Position numbers and translations under genes: made by a program
Notes under the pieces: generated by a model
Database searches by the model: none
Told to the model about the DNA's origin: nothing
The model's input: only the letters and a program-made list of their open reading frames with translations
Assembly: GCF_040581405.1 (NCBI RefSeq)
Contig: NZ_CP137157.1
Span: 500,001-564,000, forward strand
Direction of reading: 5' to 3'
DNA: 64,000 nucleotides
DNA from: Komagataeibacter sucrofermentans DSM 15973
GTDB taxonomy: Bacteria; Pseudomonadota; Alphaproteobacteria; Acetobacterales; Acetobacteraceae
Shown here: one piece after another, positions 44,884 through 53,724 of the stretch
Layout of the letters: every line of letters begins with the position of its first letter
Numbering within the stretch: position 1 is the stretch's first letter

Positions 44884-47376
44884 TTAGAAACCCGTGGTGA
44901 AGGACAGGACGCCAGCAAAGCCGCCGCCAACGTAATACTGCGGTGCGGAGGCCGCGACCTGATGCCCGTTGACCATCATGGCCTGTCCGTTGGTCTTGAT
45001 GCTGCTCGTGCCGGATAGATAACCATTATTGCCAATGTTGATCAGGTTCAGCTGGATCTGCGGGTGCTTGGCATACCAGAACGACTTGAACCGGTAGCCC
45101 ATGTTCATGTTGAACGTTTCGTAGCTGGGGATCGACTCATCGTTCATGAAGGTCGAATACTGCTTGCCGATATAGTTCATGTTGAACCCGGCAAAGACGG
45201 ACCCATTGTCGTAATTCAGGCCCACGGCCACCGTTACTTCGGGTGTATTGACCGCGTTCTTGCCAGCCGTGGGCATGTACACCGTCGTGCCATCGGTTGC
45301 GGCGGCTTTCAGGTTGTTGTCGATGGTGGCGTGCTCATACTGCGCGGAGACGTACGGGCTGAAGTGATGCCACGGGCGCAGGCCGATTTCGATCTGGGCG
45401 CCGCGCGCGGTCTGACCACCCGCATCGATGGATTCCGAGATTGCCTGGGTGCCGGAATAGGTTGTCGTGCTGAGCTGGCGGTGCGTGAAGTTGTAGTTGA
45501 ACAGTGCCAGCGACAGGTTGACGAAGCCGGTATGGCGGTAGCCGATTTCTTCCCCGATGGCGAATTCAGGCTGCAGGTTGCGGGCGTGGCGGGTGGAGAG
45601 CTTGCCGTTGGAAATGCCGTAGCGGTCCGCGTAGGTCATGATCGAGGCCGGCATGCGGAAGGAGGACGTGCCGTTGATGTAGATCTGGTCATGCGGCGTG
45701 ATCTTGTAGCTGGCCATGAACTGCGGCAGCGGTTCGGCCACGCTCTGCCCGGTGCCATACGTCACATCGGGGATGGCGTTGGTTTCGCTACGCGTCACCA
45801 TGACTTCCTTGAAGCCCGCGGTCAGGGTCAGCCGGTCATGCAACGCGCGGTAGGTGTCGTTGATGAACAGCGCGTTGGTCTGCTGGATGAGGTGGATGTT
45901 GTAGGTGGAGAGCACCTGCCCGTTCTGGGTCAGGATGGCGTTGTTGCCCCACTGGCCCGATGGCGTGCCATCGCCGTTCGCGGCCTGGTAGCTCTGTGGT
46001 TCCGACTGGTCGAAGTAGGAATACCACGCGCCGCCCGTCAGGGTGTTGTGGCCCTTGGTCCATGACAGGGCGGCGTTGATGCCGGAATAGGCGAGGGTAT
46101 AGCTGTCAATCGATCCGGCAAGGATGGAGGAGCCGGTCTGCGCGCCCGTGTTCTGCAGGGTGCCAGCGGGCTGGCTGCCATAATAGGAGCCGTTGCGGCT
46201 CAGGGTCGTAGCGCCGTTGTCGTAACCCCAGGAATAGGTGAAGTAGGGAGTGACATCGAGCGTCAGGCCCTTGCCCAGCTTGACATTGACCGGCGCGCCC
46301 ATGGTGATTTTTTTCATGCGGTTTTCTTCAAAACCGTAGTAATTCGCGGGCGTGCTGCCGCCGGGCGTGTCATTGTAATTGAAATTGACGCCGTACTGGT
46401 CCCACTGCTTCTTGGTGGGCGCGCGCAGATAGTACTGCTGCGCGTCGTTATAGGCGAAGACGAAGGATGCGCGGTTGCCGTCGCCCCATTCTTTCAGGAA
46501 CTTCATATCGACATGATAACGCTTTGTCGCGCCAACGCCACGCCATTCATCGGCCGTGCGGTCGGAAAAGGACACAAAGCCGCGAATGCCGGTATGGCCG
46601 ATCTCGCCGGTATCGAAACGCACGAACTCACGCCGCAGGCTGAAAGAGCCATAGCTGAGGTTGACATTGCCGCCCATTTTACGCGACGGGTCGCGCATTT
46701 TTACGGACATTTCGCCGCCAACGGCGTTGTACAGCGGGGATTTTGTATCCGGTGAGCCCTGGGTCAGGGTAACGGATTCGATGTTTTCGTTATCGGATGA
46801 CGCAGATGTATAGGGCAGCAGGTAAACCGGGGCCGCAGCCGGGATGCCTTCGAACAGATAGCCGATTTCCTGCTGGTTCAGGCCACGGATGGTCAGTCCC
46901 TGCTGGTCATCATTGGTGCCTAGCGGATCATTGCCGCCATAAACGACGCCCGGCAGGCTGGCGATCATGGCAACCGCGTTGGAGGTCGGGCTCTGTTTTG
47001 CAATGAAATCACGCGTCAGGCCGCTCCGCGACTTGGCAACGGTCTGCGGTGGCATGAGGCCGCCGCCCGGCGTGGTGTTCGTTACCCCGTTTGAGGTTGG
47101 CGTACCGTGGGTAACGTGAATGAATTCCGTCTTGGCCTGCGGTGGCGCGGCGGCCGGGGCGGGTTTGGCTGTTGCGGTGGTTGTCTTGGCGTGTTGTGAC
47201 GCGGCGGTTCTGGTGCTTTCGGCCGCATCGGCGCCCGCGCTCATGAAAGGCAGCATGAAAGAAGCCACAGACAGAAACAGGAACCTGGACCGTGACCATG
47301 CCGGATAACGGGACAGATCATGTGTACGGACGGTCGTGTGGATACCGACCAATGAGCACAATTTATTATCAGTCAT
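44884..47376 (-). CDS. TonB-dependent outer-membrane receptor
   Basis: 830 residues. Export signal at about 30-50 (FLFLSVASFMLPFMSAGADA), then an Ala/Thr/Pro-rich linker, a plug domain (about 110-230: RDFIAKQSPTSNAVAMIASLPG, GLTIRGLNQQEIGYLFEGIP, VGGEMSVKMRDPSRK) and a beta-barrel ending in LSFTTGF. It imports a bulky ligand with TonB energy. The ligand is not evident; metal chelates are common, but coupling to a HAD gene in catabolic surroundings leaves other ligands open. ATG 47376 (MTDNKLCS) has AGGGGATC upstream; 37 earlier in-frame codons are not supported. Confidence 0.9.
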   Translation of the reverse strand: MTDNKLCSLVGIHTTVRTHDLSRYPAWSRSRFLFLSVASFMLPFMSAGADAAESTRTAASQHAKTTTATAKPAPAAAPPQAKTEFIHVTHGTPTSNGVTNTTPGGGLMPPQTVAKSRSGLTRDFIAKQSPTSNAVAMIASLPGVVYGGNDPLGTNDDQQGLTIRGLNQQEIGYLFEGIPAAAPVYLLPYTSASSDNENIESVTLTQGSPDTKSPLYNAVGGEMSVKMRDPSRKMGGNVNLSYGSFSLRREFVRFDTGEIGHTGIRGFVSFSDRTADEWRGVGATKRYHVDMKFLKEWGDGNRASFVFAYNDAQQYYLRAPTKKQWDQYGVNFNYNDTPGGSTPANYYGFEENRMKKITMGAPVNVKLGKGLTLDVTPYFTYSWGYDNGATTLSRNGSYYGSQPAGTLQNTGAQTGSSILAGSIDSYTLAYSGINAALSWTKGHNTLTGGAWYSYFDQSEPQSYQAANGDGTPSGQWGNNAILTQNGQVLSTYNIHLIQQTNALFINDTYRALHDRLTLTAGFKEVMVTRSETNAIPDVTYGTGQSVAEPLPQFMASYKITPHDQIYINGTSSFRMPASIMTYADRYGISNGKLSTRHARNLQPEFAIGEEIGYRHTGFVNLSLALFNYNFTHRQLSTTTYSGTQAISESIDAGGQTARGAQIEIGLRPWHHFSPYVSAQYEHATIDNNLKAAATDGTTVYMPTAGKNAVNTPEVTVAVGLNYDNGSVFAGFNMNYIGKQYSTFMNDESIPSYETFNMNMGYRFKSFWYAKHPQIQLNLINIGNNGYLSGTSSIKTNGQAMMVNGHQVAASAPQYYVGGGFAGVLSFTTGF

Positions 47377-47938
47377 TGCGATCCCCTGAGCGCGTCGTTC
47401 GAAACGGAGTGAAGTCGAACCGATGGCGGTTTCTTGCTTTCGATACTGCAACATTCTGCCCACAGAACGGGAAGGGCATACTATCAATTTACATTCCGCA
47501 ACCAGAACATAATCGCGTTGTTTCGCCTCAAATGAGAGGAAAATGCCGATTCATTATGAAAGTATAATAATTGGGAAATTTTTAGATCAATCTGCCGTCT
47601 GAGGCGCAACGCAGGCTGAATTAAAGTATAAGTCATTATAAAGTAACGGTAAATATTTCACGGATGCGTGTTCCCGTTATCGGGTTGGGCAGGATATGCT
47701 GCGTTTCATGCGCATGAATAGGCATGCGGATAAGGAAGATAATGTTACATACATGTAACGACATAGGCATGAAGTCGTATCATTTGCACACTGCGTTCAG
47801 AGCACCCGGATTGCGGGTTTTTATCGGCCTGTTACGCCAGGCAGGCACCCTGCCGTGGCGTGCTGTAACAGGCTGATGTTGGGAACCGGCGCCCATATCT
47901 GGTACTTTGCATTTCACTGTAGTGAGGAGAGACCCGCG
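47377..47938. other. Divergent intergenic region TonB receptor / MDR reductase
   Basis: 562 nt, AT-rich from about 47500 to 47650. It contains the palindrome at 47744-47759 and presumably both promoters. No gene is seen. Confidence 0.5.
47744..47759. promoter_or_regulatory. Perfect 7-2-7 palindrome, operator candidate
   Basis: GTTACAT-AC-ATGTAAC, about 180 nt upstream of the MDR reductase gene and further from the TonB receptor gene. It is the size of a TetR- or GntR-type site. Confidence 0.5.
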
Positions 47939-48958
47939 ATGCCCAGAACGGTTATTGTGCAGCCGCCCGGCGGCTTCGATCATGTTGTCATGTCCGAGCA
48001 GCCCACCCACGCGCCGGAGCCGGGTGAAATCAGGGTCCGGCTGCATGCATCCTCGCTGAACTATCATGATTATGCGGTTGTCAGCGGCATGTGGGGGCCC
48101 ACAGTGCCGCGCATTCCCATGGCCGATGGTGCGGGTGAAGTGCTGGAAGTGGGCGCAGGCGTAAGCGAATTCGCGCCCGGTGACCGGGTTGTCAGCACGT
48201 TCTTCCCTACCTGGCTGGGCGGCGCGCCAGAGGTGATCGGCTTTGCCACGGTGCCGGGCGATGGCGTGGATGGCTATGCACGTGAGGAAGTGACCGCGCC
48301 CGCCACCTCCTTTACCCATGCGCCGCGCGGCTGGTCGTATGCCGAGGCGGCGACGCTGACCACGGCGGGGCTGACGGCGTGGCGCGCGCTGTTTGTCGAT
48401 GATTCTGTAAAGCCTGGTGATACGGTGCTGGTGCAGGGCACGGGGGGCGTGTCGATCTTCGCGCTGCAATTTGCCAAAATGGCGGGGGCTACAGTCATCG
48501 CCACCTCATCGAGCGCAGCAAAGCTTGAACGCCTGCGTGCCCTTGGCGCGGACCATGTGATCAATTACCGCGAAAACCCGCAATGGGGTGTCACCGCATG
48601 GGAACTGACCGGCGGCCGGGGCGTGGATCATATCATCGAGGTTGGTGGCCCTGCCACGCTGGCGCAGTCGATGGCGGCCATCCGGGTGGCGGGCCATATT
48701 TCCGTCATCGGCATTCTGACGGGCGTGGCGGGGCAGCTTGAAGTGGTGCCCATGCTGCTCAAGCAGTTCCGGCTGCAGGGCGTGCTTGTAGGCAGCAGAT
48801 CCGACCAGCAGGCCATGGTGCGGGCCTTTGAGGGCAATGGCATCCGTCCTGTCATTGACCGCAGTTTTGCGCTTGAAGATATTGTGGCCGCCTTCCGCTA
48901 TCAGGAAAGCAACCAGCATTTCGGCAAGATCTGCCTTGAGTTCCAGGCAGCGGGTTAA
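47939..48958 (+). CDS. MDR-family NAD(P)-dependent alcohol dehydrogenase/quinone reductase
   Basis: 339 residues. Medium-chain dehydrogenase fold: N-terminal GroES-like part (GEIRVRLHASSLNYHDYAVVSG, PMADGAGEVLEVG), then the NAD(P) segment GDTVLVQGTGGVSIFALQFAKMAGATVIATSS. The usual zinc-binding Cys is Asn in SLNYHDY, so it is probably zinc-independent like quinone oxidoreductases. ATG 47939 has GAGGAGA about 11 nt upstream; a longer frame starting at 47855 is not supported. Stands alone with its own terminator. Confidence 0.88.
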   Translation: MPRTVIVQPPGGFDHVVMSEQPTHAPEPGEIRVRLHASSLNYHDYAVVSGMWGPTVPRIPMADGAGEVLEVGAGVSEFAPGDRVVSTFFPTWLGGAPEVIGFATVPGDGVDGYAREEVTAPATSFTHAPRGWSYAEAATLTTAGLTAWRALFVDDSVKPGDTVLVQGTGGVSIFALQFAKMAGATVIATSSSAAKLERLRALGADHVINYRENPQWGVTAWELTGGRGVDHIIEVGGPATLAQSMAAIRVAGHISVIGILTGVAGQLEVVPMLLKQFRLQGVLVGSRSDQQAMVRAFEGNGIRPVIDRSFALEDIVAAFRYQESNQHFGKICLEFQAAG

Positions 48959-48977
48959 CGCGGCAAAAACCTTCAGG

Positions 48978-49006
48978 TGCCGCCTTTTTAAGGGCGGCAT
49001 TTTTTA
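48978..49006 (+). terminator. Terminator of the MDR reductase gene
   Basis: TGCCGCC-TTTTTAAG-GGCGGCA hairpin followed by TTTTTT, 20 nt after the stop and facing the end of the oleate hydratase gene. Confidence 0.88.
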
Positions 49007-49031
49007 TTGTGTAATGGCGTTGGGGCGCTTT

Positions 49032-50777
49032 CTAGATCAGGCCATAGCGGGTGAGAAGATCGCCAATTTCCGTGCCATTGGCCATGTGGCGCACCACGCC
49101 CGATGCGGGGATCTTGCGGGCATCGCGCAGTTCGGCTGCTGCCTGTAGCAGCATGCGCACGTCATAAACGCTGCCAAACACTTCGGGCACGGCACGGTCA
49201 ATGTCGAGCAGCGTATAGACCGCCTCCATCGCGGTGCGCACCGAATATTCGGTCGTGAACACCGTATCGCGCGGCGTTTCGGCAAATTGGCCGAGAAAGG
49301 CAAGATTGACGCTACCCTCGGGCACCACTTTCGGCCGGTCGCCTGCAGCGCGCGGCATGAACTGCGCGGTGATGAAGGGCATCATGCACGGATGGGTGGT
49401 GGCACCCGTGGCGGCCATGTCGTCAATCTCATCTTCCGGCACGCCCATGTGGAACAGCCATTCGCGCGTTATTTCTTCGCCCGTGCAGTCCTGCATAGGT
49501 TTCTTGACGTAATTGCCGGGCACGTCGCTGAACAGGCCGTACAGCCATGCCACCATCTGCCCTTCGGGCTGGCCCTTGAAATGCGGCTGCCGGCTGACCA
49601 CCCAGCTCATCAGCCACGCGGAATCGCGGATCGTGATCGGCCCGCCCGTAACCGTGCGGCCAGAGAAAGGATCGCGCCCCGTGACCTTGTGCACGAGATC
49701 AGGAATGCGCGCATCACGCGTGGTGACCGTAGCGGATTCCCAGCGTGATTTCGTGGTGTCGCCACAGAACACGTCGGGCCGGCCAAAGGCGGGGTCCTGT
49801 GCCGCGATGTTGCGCCATAGCTGCCAGATATTACCTTCGGCAATGCCGGTTTCGATCGGGGCGGGGGTGTGGTGGTCGCCCCAGCGGGAGTTTTCCACCA
49901 TGGAGCCATTGGTCACGAACACCAGGTCAGCCGCATTGATGTCGATGCCGCCGGGCTGGCCGTTTTCGAGCAGGTCGATGCGGGTTGCCACTTTCTGGCC
50001 GCCTGCCGTGTCAATGCGTACATTGGTGGCCTGCACGCCGTGGCGGAATGCCACGCCCTGATCAGCAAGCCATGTGGCGAGCGGTTTGCTGAGGGATTCC
50101 TGCTGGTTGAAGCGGGTGAATTTGAGTGTATGCAGGTCCTTGAGGCCCAGGATCTGGTGCACGAAGCGGGCCAGGTAGCGCTTCATCTCGATGGCGCTGT
50201 GCCATGTCTCGAAAGCAAACATGGAGCGCCAGAACAGCCAGAAATTCGATTTCATGAAATCGGCTGACAGCACATCGCTGATCGTTTTGCCATCGAGCCG
50301 GTCTTCATCCGTCAGGATCAGGGTCAGGATCTCGCGCCGTGCCTTGCCGGTCAGGGTCAGGCTGTTGCGGTCGGGCAGGGGCTGGCCGCGCCCGTGCATC
50401 GCGCGGAGCGGGCTGCTGCTGGGGTCGGCGCGGTTGAGGCGGTAGAACTCATCAAGCACGGAGGCGCCGGGCACTTCGAGCGACGGGATCGAGCGGTACA
50501 GATCCCACAGGCACTGGAACTGTTCTTCCATTTCCCGGCCGCCGCGAATGAGCCAGCCGGTCTCGGCATTACCCGTGCCATCGAGCGCGCCGCCATTGTC
50601 GCCCGAGGCTTCAAGGATGGTGATGTGGGCCGGGGGCAAGCCCGCATCACGGATCAGGAAGGCGGCCGCAGCCATGCCACCAAGGCCGCCGCCTATGATC
50701 CAGGCCGCGCGGGCATCAATCCCGGCGGGTTTTTCGGGGCGTATGAATGCTTCAAAGTTGCTATGGGCATATCTCAT
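49032..50777 (-). CDS. ohyA: Oleate hydratase
   Basis: 581 residues, FAD-containing. It adds water to the cis-9 double bond of oleate or related fatty acids to give 10-hydroxy acids, often seen as protection against free fatty acids. The family (myosin-cross-reactive antigen) is clear from AAWIIGGGLGGMAAAAFLIRDAG (about 24-46), ILEASGDNGGALDG, WLIRGGREMEEQFQCLWDL, LTLTGKARREIL, FVTNGSMVENS and the C-terminal NLAFLGQFAETPRDTVFTTEYSVRTAMEAVY. Length is normal. An FNR-type box lies 100 nt upstream of the start. It appears to be a single-gene unit. Confidence 0.94.
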   Translation of the reverse strand: MRYAHSNFEAFIRPEKPAGIDARAAWIIGGGLGGMAAAAFLIRDAGLPPAHITILEASGDNGGALDGTGNAETGWLIRGGREMEEQFQCLWDLYRSIPSLEVPGASVLDEFYRLNRADPSSSPLRAMHGRGQPLPDRNSLTLTGKARREILTLILTDEDRLDGKTISDVLSADFMKSNFWLFWRSMFAFETWHSAIEMKRYLARFVHQILGLKDLHTLKFTRFNQQESLSKPLATWLADQGVAFRHGVQATNVRIDTAGGQKVATRIDLLENGQPGGIDINAADLVFVTNGSMVENSRWGDHHTPAPIETGIAEGNIWQLWRNIAAQDPAFGRPDVFCGDTTKSRWESATVTTRDARIPDLVHKVTGRDPFSGRTVTGGPITIRDSAWLMSWVVSRQPHFKGQPEGQMVAWLYGLFSDVPGNYVKKPMQDCTGEEITREWLFHMGVPEDEIDDMAATGATTHPCMMPFITAQFMPRAAGDRPKVVPEGSVNLAFLGQFAETPRDTVFTTEYSVRTAMEAVYTLLDIDRAVPEVFGSVYDVRMLLQAAAELRDARKIPASGVVRHMANGTEIGDLLTRYGLI

Positions 50778-50876
50778 GGAATTTGCGCCTTGCTGGGGCC
50801 ACGCATCATGGCCCGGCCATCTTCCCCCGATGGGAAAGTCTGCTGATCATAGCGTTATTTTTTGGCATTCGTGTCG

Positions 50877-50890
50877 TTGATATTTATCAA
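50877..50890. promoter_or_regulatory. FNR/FixK-type binding site upstream of ohyA
   Basis: TTGAT-ATTT-ATCAA is a perfect match to the FNR consensus TTGAT-N4-ATCAA. Centre is about 106 nt before the ohyA start codon. An FNR-type regulator with the matching E-x-x-S-R recognition helix is encoded at 53725-54369. Confidence 0.6.
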
Positions 50891-51060
50891 TGGGCAACGC
50901 AGGAGTGCACCGGTTGCGCAGCATCTGCATGAGGGCTGTCCGGGCCGGGGAGGCGTGATGCCGCTCCTGCCTTCAGGTGTCGTGATGGTATGGCAGGGAT
51001 CAACCTGCACCGAAAACACGATGGCCTGATGCTATTTATCCCAAAGCGTGGCGCTGCCTG

Positions 51061-51183
51061 TTCATCAAAGGTGCCCAGCGCAAGAATAGTGAAACCGCGC
51101 TGGTGATCTGGAATGATCCCGCCCTCATGCAGACTTATCCACGCCACTGGCGGAACCGCCGGGATCACGTCGACCGGCCCTGA
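51061..51183 (+). pseudogene. C-terminal fragment of a phospholipase-D-like nuclease
   Basis: A 40-codon stretch reads FIKGAQRKNSETALVIWNDP followed by ALMQTYPRHWRNRRD and a stop. It resembles the end of PLD-family endonucleases, where SFNFT-SA--RN-EN-L-I is followed by PAL---Y---W. There is no start codon and no upstream HKD domain, so it is a remnant. Recognition is by eye from a short segment. Confidence 0.4.
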
Positions 51184-51382
51184 CCCGGCTGGTGCCGTAG
51201 TGCATCATCGGTTTTATGGCCATGATGGTGGTGCGTTCGGCCCGGCCTTCCCGGAGGGGGGACTTATGGCGCCACTCGGGCCGGGGCTGAACTCCAGGCC
51301 ATTGTGCGCACGGGCAGGGCGCTTGTGCGGATTAGGGTCGGGTAGAGGTGCAGGATGGCGTTCTCCATCCTGCACGGCAGGG

Positions 51383-51718
51383 TCAGCCCTGGTCTTTCAG
51401 GGCCTTTGCCTCTTCTTCGCGCGTGGCGAAAGGCACTTCCTGCTTGTCATCAAGTTCATCCATGCTGCCGCCGGAATTGCCGAGGTTTTCCTCCAGCCAT
51501 GCCTGCTCGATGGGCTCTCCGTTCGCATCGAGCGGCACGGGGGATTCAACGGGGATCTGGCCCGCGTCGGGGTTGCTTTCCATCCCGATCAGTTCTGATG
51601 CGGCTTCGCGGTAGGCAGCCGCGCCGCAGCCGGGCTTGCCGTCGGCTTCCCACAGTTCCTGCGCTTTGGCGGTGATGCGGGCTTCGGTTTCGGGTGTTGT
51701 GGCCAGGGGATTCTGCAT
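51383..51718 (-). CDS. DUF2934 domain protein
   Basis: 111 residues, acidic. The N-terminal part matches DUF2934 (TEARITAKAQELWEADGKPG, about 10-29), a short helical motif common in alphaproteobacteria and of unknown function. The rest is Glu/Asp-rich and probably flexible. ATG 51718 has AAGGA 7 nt upstream; an ATG two codons earlier is less well placed. It lies 35 nt downstream of the encapsulin gene in the same orientation, so it may be part of the encapsulin-DyP transcript. Confidence 0.7.
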   Translation of the reverse strand: MQNPLATTPETEARITAKAQELWEADGKPGCGAAAYREAASELIGMESNPDAGQIPVESPVPLDANGEPIEQAWLEENLGNSGGSMDELDDKQEVPFATREEEAKALKDQG

Positions 51719-51753
51719 GGTCATGTCCTTGGTAGGGTGTTCAGTCTGGAATT

Positions 51754-52548
51754 TCAGTCGAGGGCGACGGCTGCCTCGCTGGTCAGCACCCGGAAGATAA
51801 AGCTCACCTGCAGGTAAAGTTCGACCGTGTCAGCCGTGTGGGCCAGATAGCCGATCGAAAAATCCTGCCCGATATCAAGCTGCATGTCGCCGCCGCGCAG
51901 GGAGATGACGAAGGCCCCCTCAATGGCGGGCGCCCAGATCAGCTTGCCTTCAATCAGGCTTTCGATGTGCTTGCGCACCGGGTAGCCTTCATCATCGCCA
52001 CCGCTTACCGCCTCATACGCCTTGGCGCCAAGCACGATGGCATAGGGGCCGTTGACGCCCGCAAGGCGCAGTTCGCCAAGGGCATCGGCAATGGCATGCG
52101 GGTAATCCTTGACCGATGCGGGCAGCTTGACATGCGCGTTGGATGTCGCCTGCGCAATGCCGGTCACGCCTGCTGCGGCGTAGCCTGTAAAGATGGCGCG
52201 ATCCTCGGCAAAGGCGATTTTCTTGGCCGCATTCTTTACCGGCTGCCAGTCGGCATCGCGCGCGCCGCGTTCCACCGCATCGATTTCCGCGCGTGACAGG
52301 GTAAAGGGCACGCGCAGTTCCACCACCGGCAGCACGTCGCGCATGACCGCCTGCACGCCATCGGTCGGGGCATCGATGCGCCTGTCGCGCCCGGTGCCCA
52401 CGGCGGCAAAGGCCGTGCCCCTGGGTTCGGAAACATCAACCACGCGGCGGCCTGCAAGGTGGCGGCGCAGGGTGCGAGTGGCTTCTTCCTCGATTTCGGT
52501 CCAGGCGGCGGATGAAACGGGGGCGAGGTGTCTGTGCAGGTTGTTCAT
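51754..52548 (-). CDS. Encapsulin nanocompartment shell protein
   Basis: 264 residues, the normal length for a family 1 encapsulin (CFP29/linocin M18, HK97 fold) that usually self-assembles into a 60-subunit shell. Recognisable segments: MNNLHRHLAPVSSAAWTEIE at the start, RTLRRHLAGRRVVDVSEPRG, LRVPFTLSRAEIDAVERGA, AAKKIAFAEDRAIFTGY, and near the end SIGYLAHTADTVELYLQVSF. AGGA lies 7 nt before the ATG. The DyP gene that supplies the cargo ends 12 nt upstream. Together they form a peroxidase-loaded protein compartment. Confidence 0.95.
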   Translation of the reverse strand: MNNLHRHLAPVSSAAWTEIEEEATRTLRRHLAGRRVVDVSEPRGTAFAAVGTGRDRRIDAPTDGVQAVMRDVLPVVELRVPFTLSRAEIDAVERGARDADWQPVKNAAKKIAFAEDRAIFTGYAAAGVTGIAQATSNAHVKLPASVKDYPHAIADALGELRLAGVNGPYAIVLGAKAYEAVSGGDDEGYPVRKHIESLIEGKLIWAPAIEGAFVISLRGGDMQLDIGQDFSIGYLAHTADTVELYLQVSFIFRVLTSEAAVALD

Positions 52549-52560
52549 GTCTGGTGTCCT

Positions 52561-53580
52561 TTACTTCAATGATCCGATGCCAAGCGAACCGGCTGCTGCC
52601 GCTACGGGTTGCGGCGGTGCAGGCGGGGGCGCGGCCACGGCGGCCTGCGGCGTGGGCAGGCCGGGTGCGGCATCAAGGAAATCAGAGGTGGGAATGAAGA
52701 ACAGGTTGCCGGTCACCGCCGTGCTGACATCAAGCAGCCGGTCGTAATTGCCTGGCGGCAGGCCCACGAACATGTTGTTGAGCATCCGCTCGATGCGCGC
52801 GGGCGAGCGGGCATAGCCAATGAAATAGGTGCCGAACTCACCCGTGCCTACCGTGCCAAAGGGCATGTTGTCGCGCACGATCTGAAGCTGCTGGCCGTTT
52901 TCTTCAATATTGGTCAGCACATTATGGGCATAGCTGGGCTTGGCGGCCTCGGGCAGTTCAATATCCGATACTTTCCTGCGGCCAATGATGTGCTCCTGCA
53001 CCTCGGTGGGTATGGCATCCCATTTTTTCAGGTCATGCAGGTATTTCTGGATGATGACATAACTGCCGCCCGTAAAGGCCGGATCCTCATCACCGATCAG
53101 CGTTGCATCACGGGCGGGCTGGTCCACCGGGTTTTCGGTGCCATCGACAAAACCGAGCAGGTCGCGGGCATCGAAATACTTGAACCCGTGCACTTCATCC
53201 ACCACCGTGGCAACGCCTTCAAGCCGCGTGACGATGGCGGTGGCGAGTTCAAAGCACAGGTCCATCCGGGTTGCGCGGATATGGAACAGAAGGTCGCCCG
53301 GCGTGGAGGGGGCATGGTGCACGCCATTGATCTCGGCAAACGGGTGCAGGTCCATCGGGCGCGGCGCGCCGAACAGGCGGTCCCATGCCTGCGATCCTAT
53401 GCCGGTTATGCAACTCAGCCGACCATCATCAATACGGAATCCGACACCGCGCACGAGCGAGGATAGGTCTCCCATCAGGTCGCGCACCTGCGGGCCGACT
53501 TCGGTATCGGCATTGAGGGTCAGGACAAGAAAAACCGCAGCCTGGGTCAGCTTTGTGTCAATGGGTTGGGGTGTGGCCAA
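52561..53580 (-). CDS. DyP-type peroxidase with encapsulin cargo peptide
   Basis: 339 residues, heme peroxidase. GFVDGTENP (Asp about 146) is the catalytic loop; His about 219 (YAHNVLT) is the likely proximal heme ligand and Arg about 236 (IVRDNMPFG) the distal arginine. After residue 305 comes a Pro/Ala-rich linker and the C-terminal tag GSLGIGSLK, the known signal that docks cargo inside family 1 encapsulins. The start is TTG with AGGAG 10 nt upstream, and no ATG is suitably placed. It oxidises dyes and other aromatics in vitro; the natural substrate is unknown. Confidence 0.95.
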   Translation of the reverse strand: MATPQPIDTKLTQAAVFLVLTLNADTEVGPQVRDLMGDLSSLVRGVGFRIDDGRLSCITGIGSQAWDRLFGAPRPMDLHPFAEINGVHHAPSTPGDLLFHIRATRMDLCFELATAIVTRLEGVATVVDEVHGFKYFDARDLLGFVDGTENPVDQPARDATLIGDEDPAFTGGSYVIIQKYLHDLKKWDAIPTEVQEHIIGRRKVSDIELPEAAKPSYAHNVLTNIEENGQQLQIVRDNMPFGTVGTGEFGTYFIGYARSPARIERMLNNMFVGLPPGNYDRLLDVSTAVTGNLFFIPTSDFLDAAPGLPTPQAAVAAPPPAPPQPVAAAAGSLGIGSLK

Positions 53581-53724
53581 TGCTCTCGAACTCCTGCAGA
53601 CAACGCGCGCAACGCTTATGGTGGCCTAGCATAGGGCGGCGGCGGGGCGTGGCAAGATGGGGCGGCAGGGGGCAGATAGGCGGATTGAACACGCGGCCGC
53701 CCCGCGCAGGGGGCGGGCGGACCC

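Larger units (their letters stand above)
50778..51382. other. Intergenic region with FNR box and a gene remnant
   Basis: 605 nt between the oleate hydratase start and the DUF2934 gene. It holds the FNR-type box at 50877-50890 and a phospholipase-D-like fragment at 51061-51183. Other short frames (for example 50887-51168 minus) show no motif. Confidence 0.5.

Noticed and set aside
50887-51168. Minus-strand frame of 93 codons between ohyA and the DUF2934 gene
   Set aside because: No motif; it lies opposite the PLD-like remnant, which explains the sequence better.
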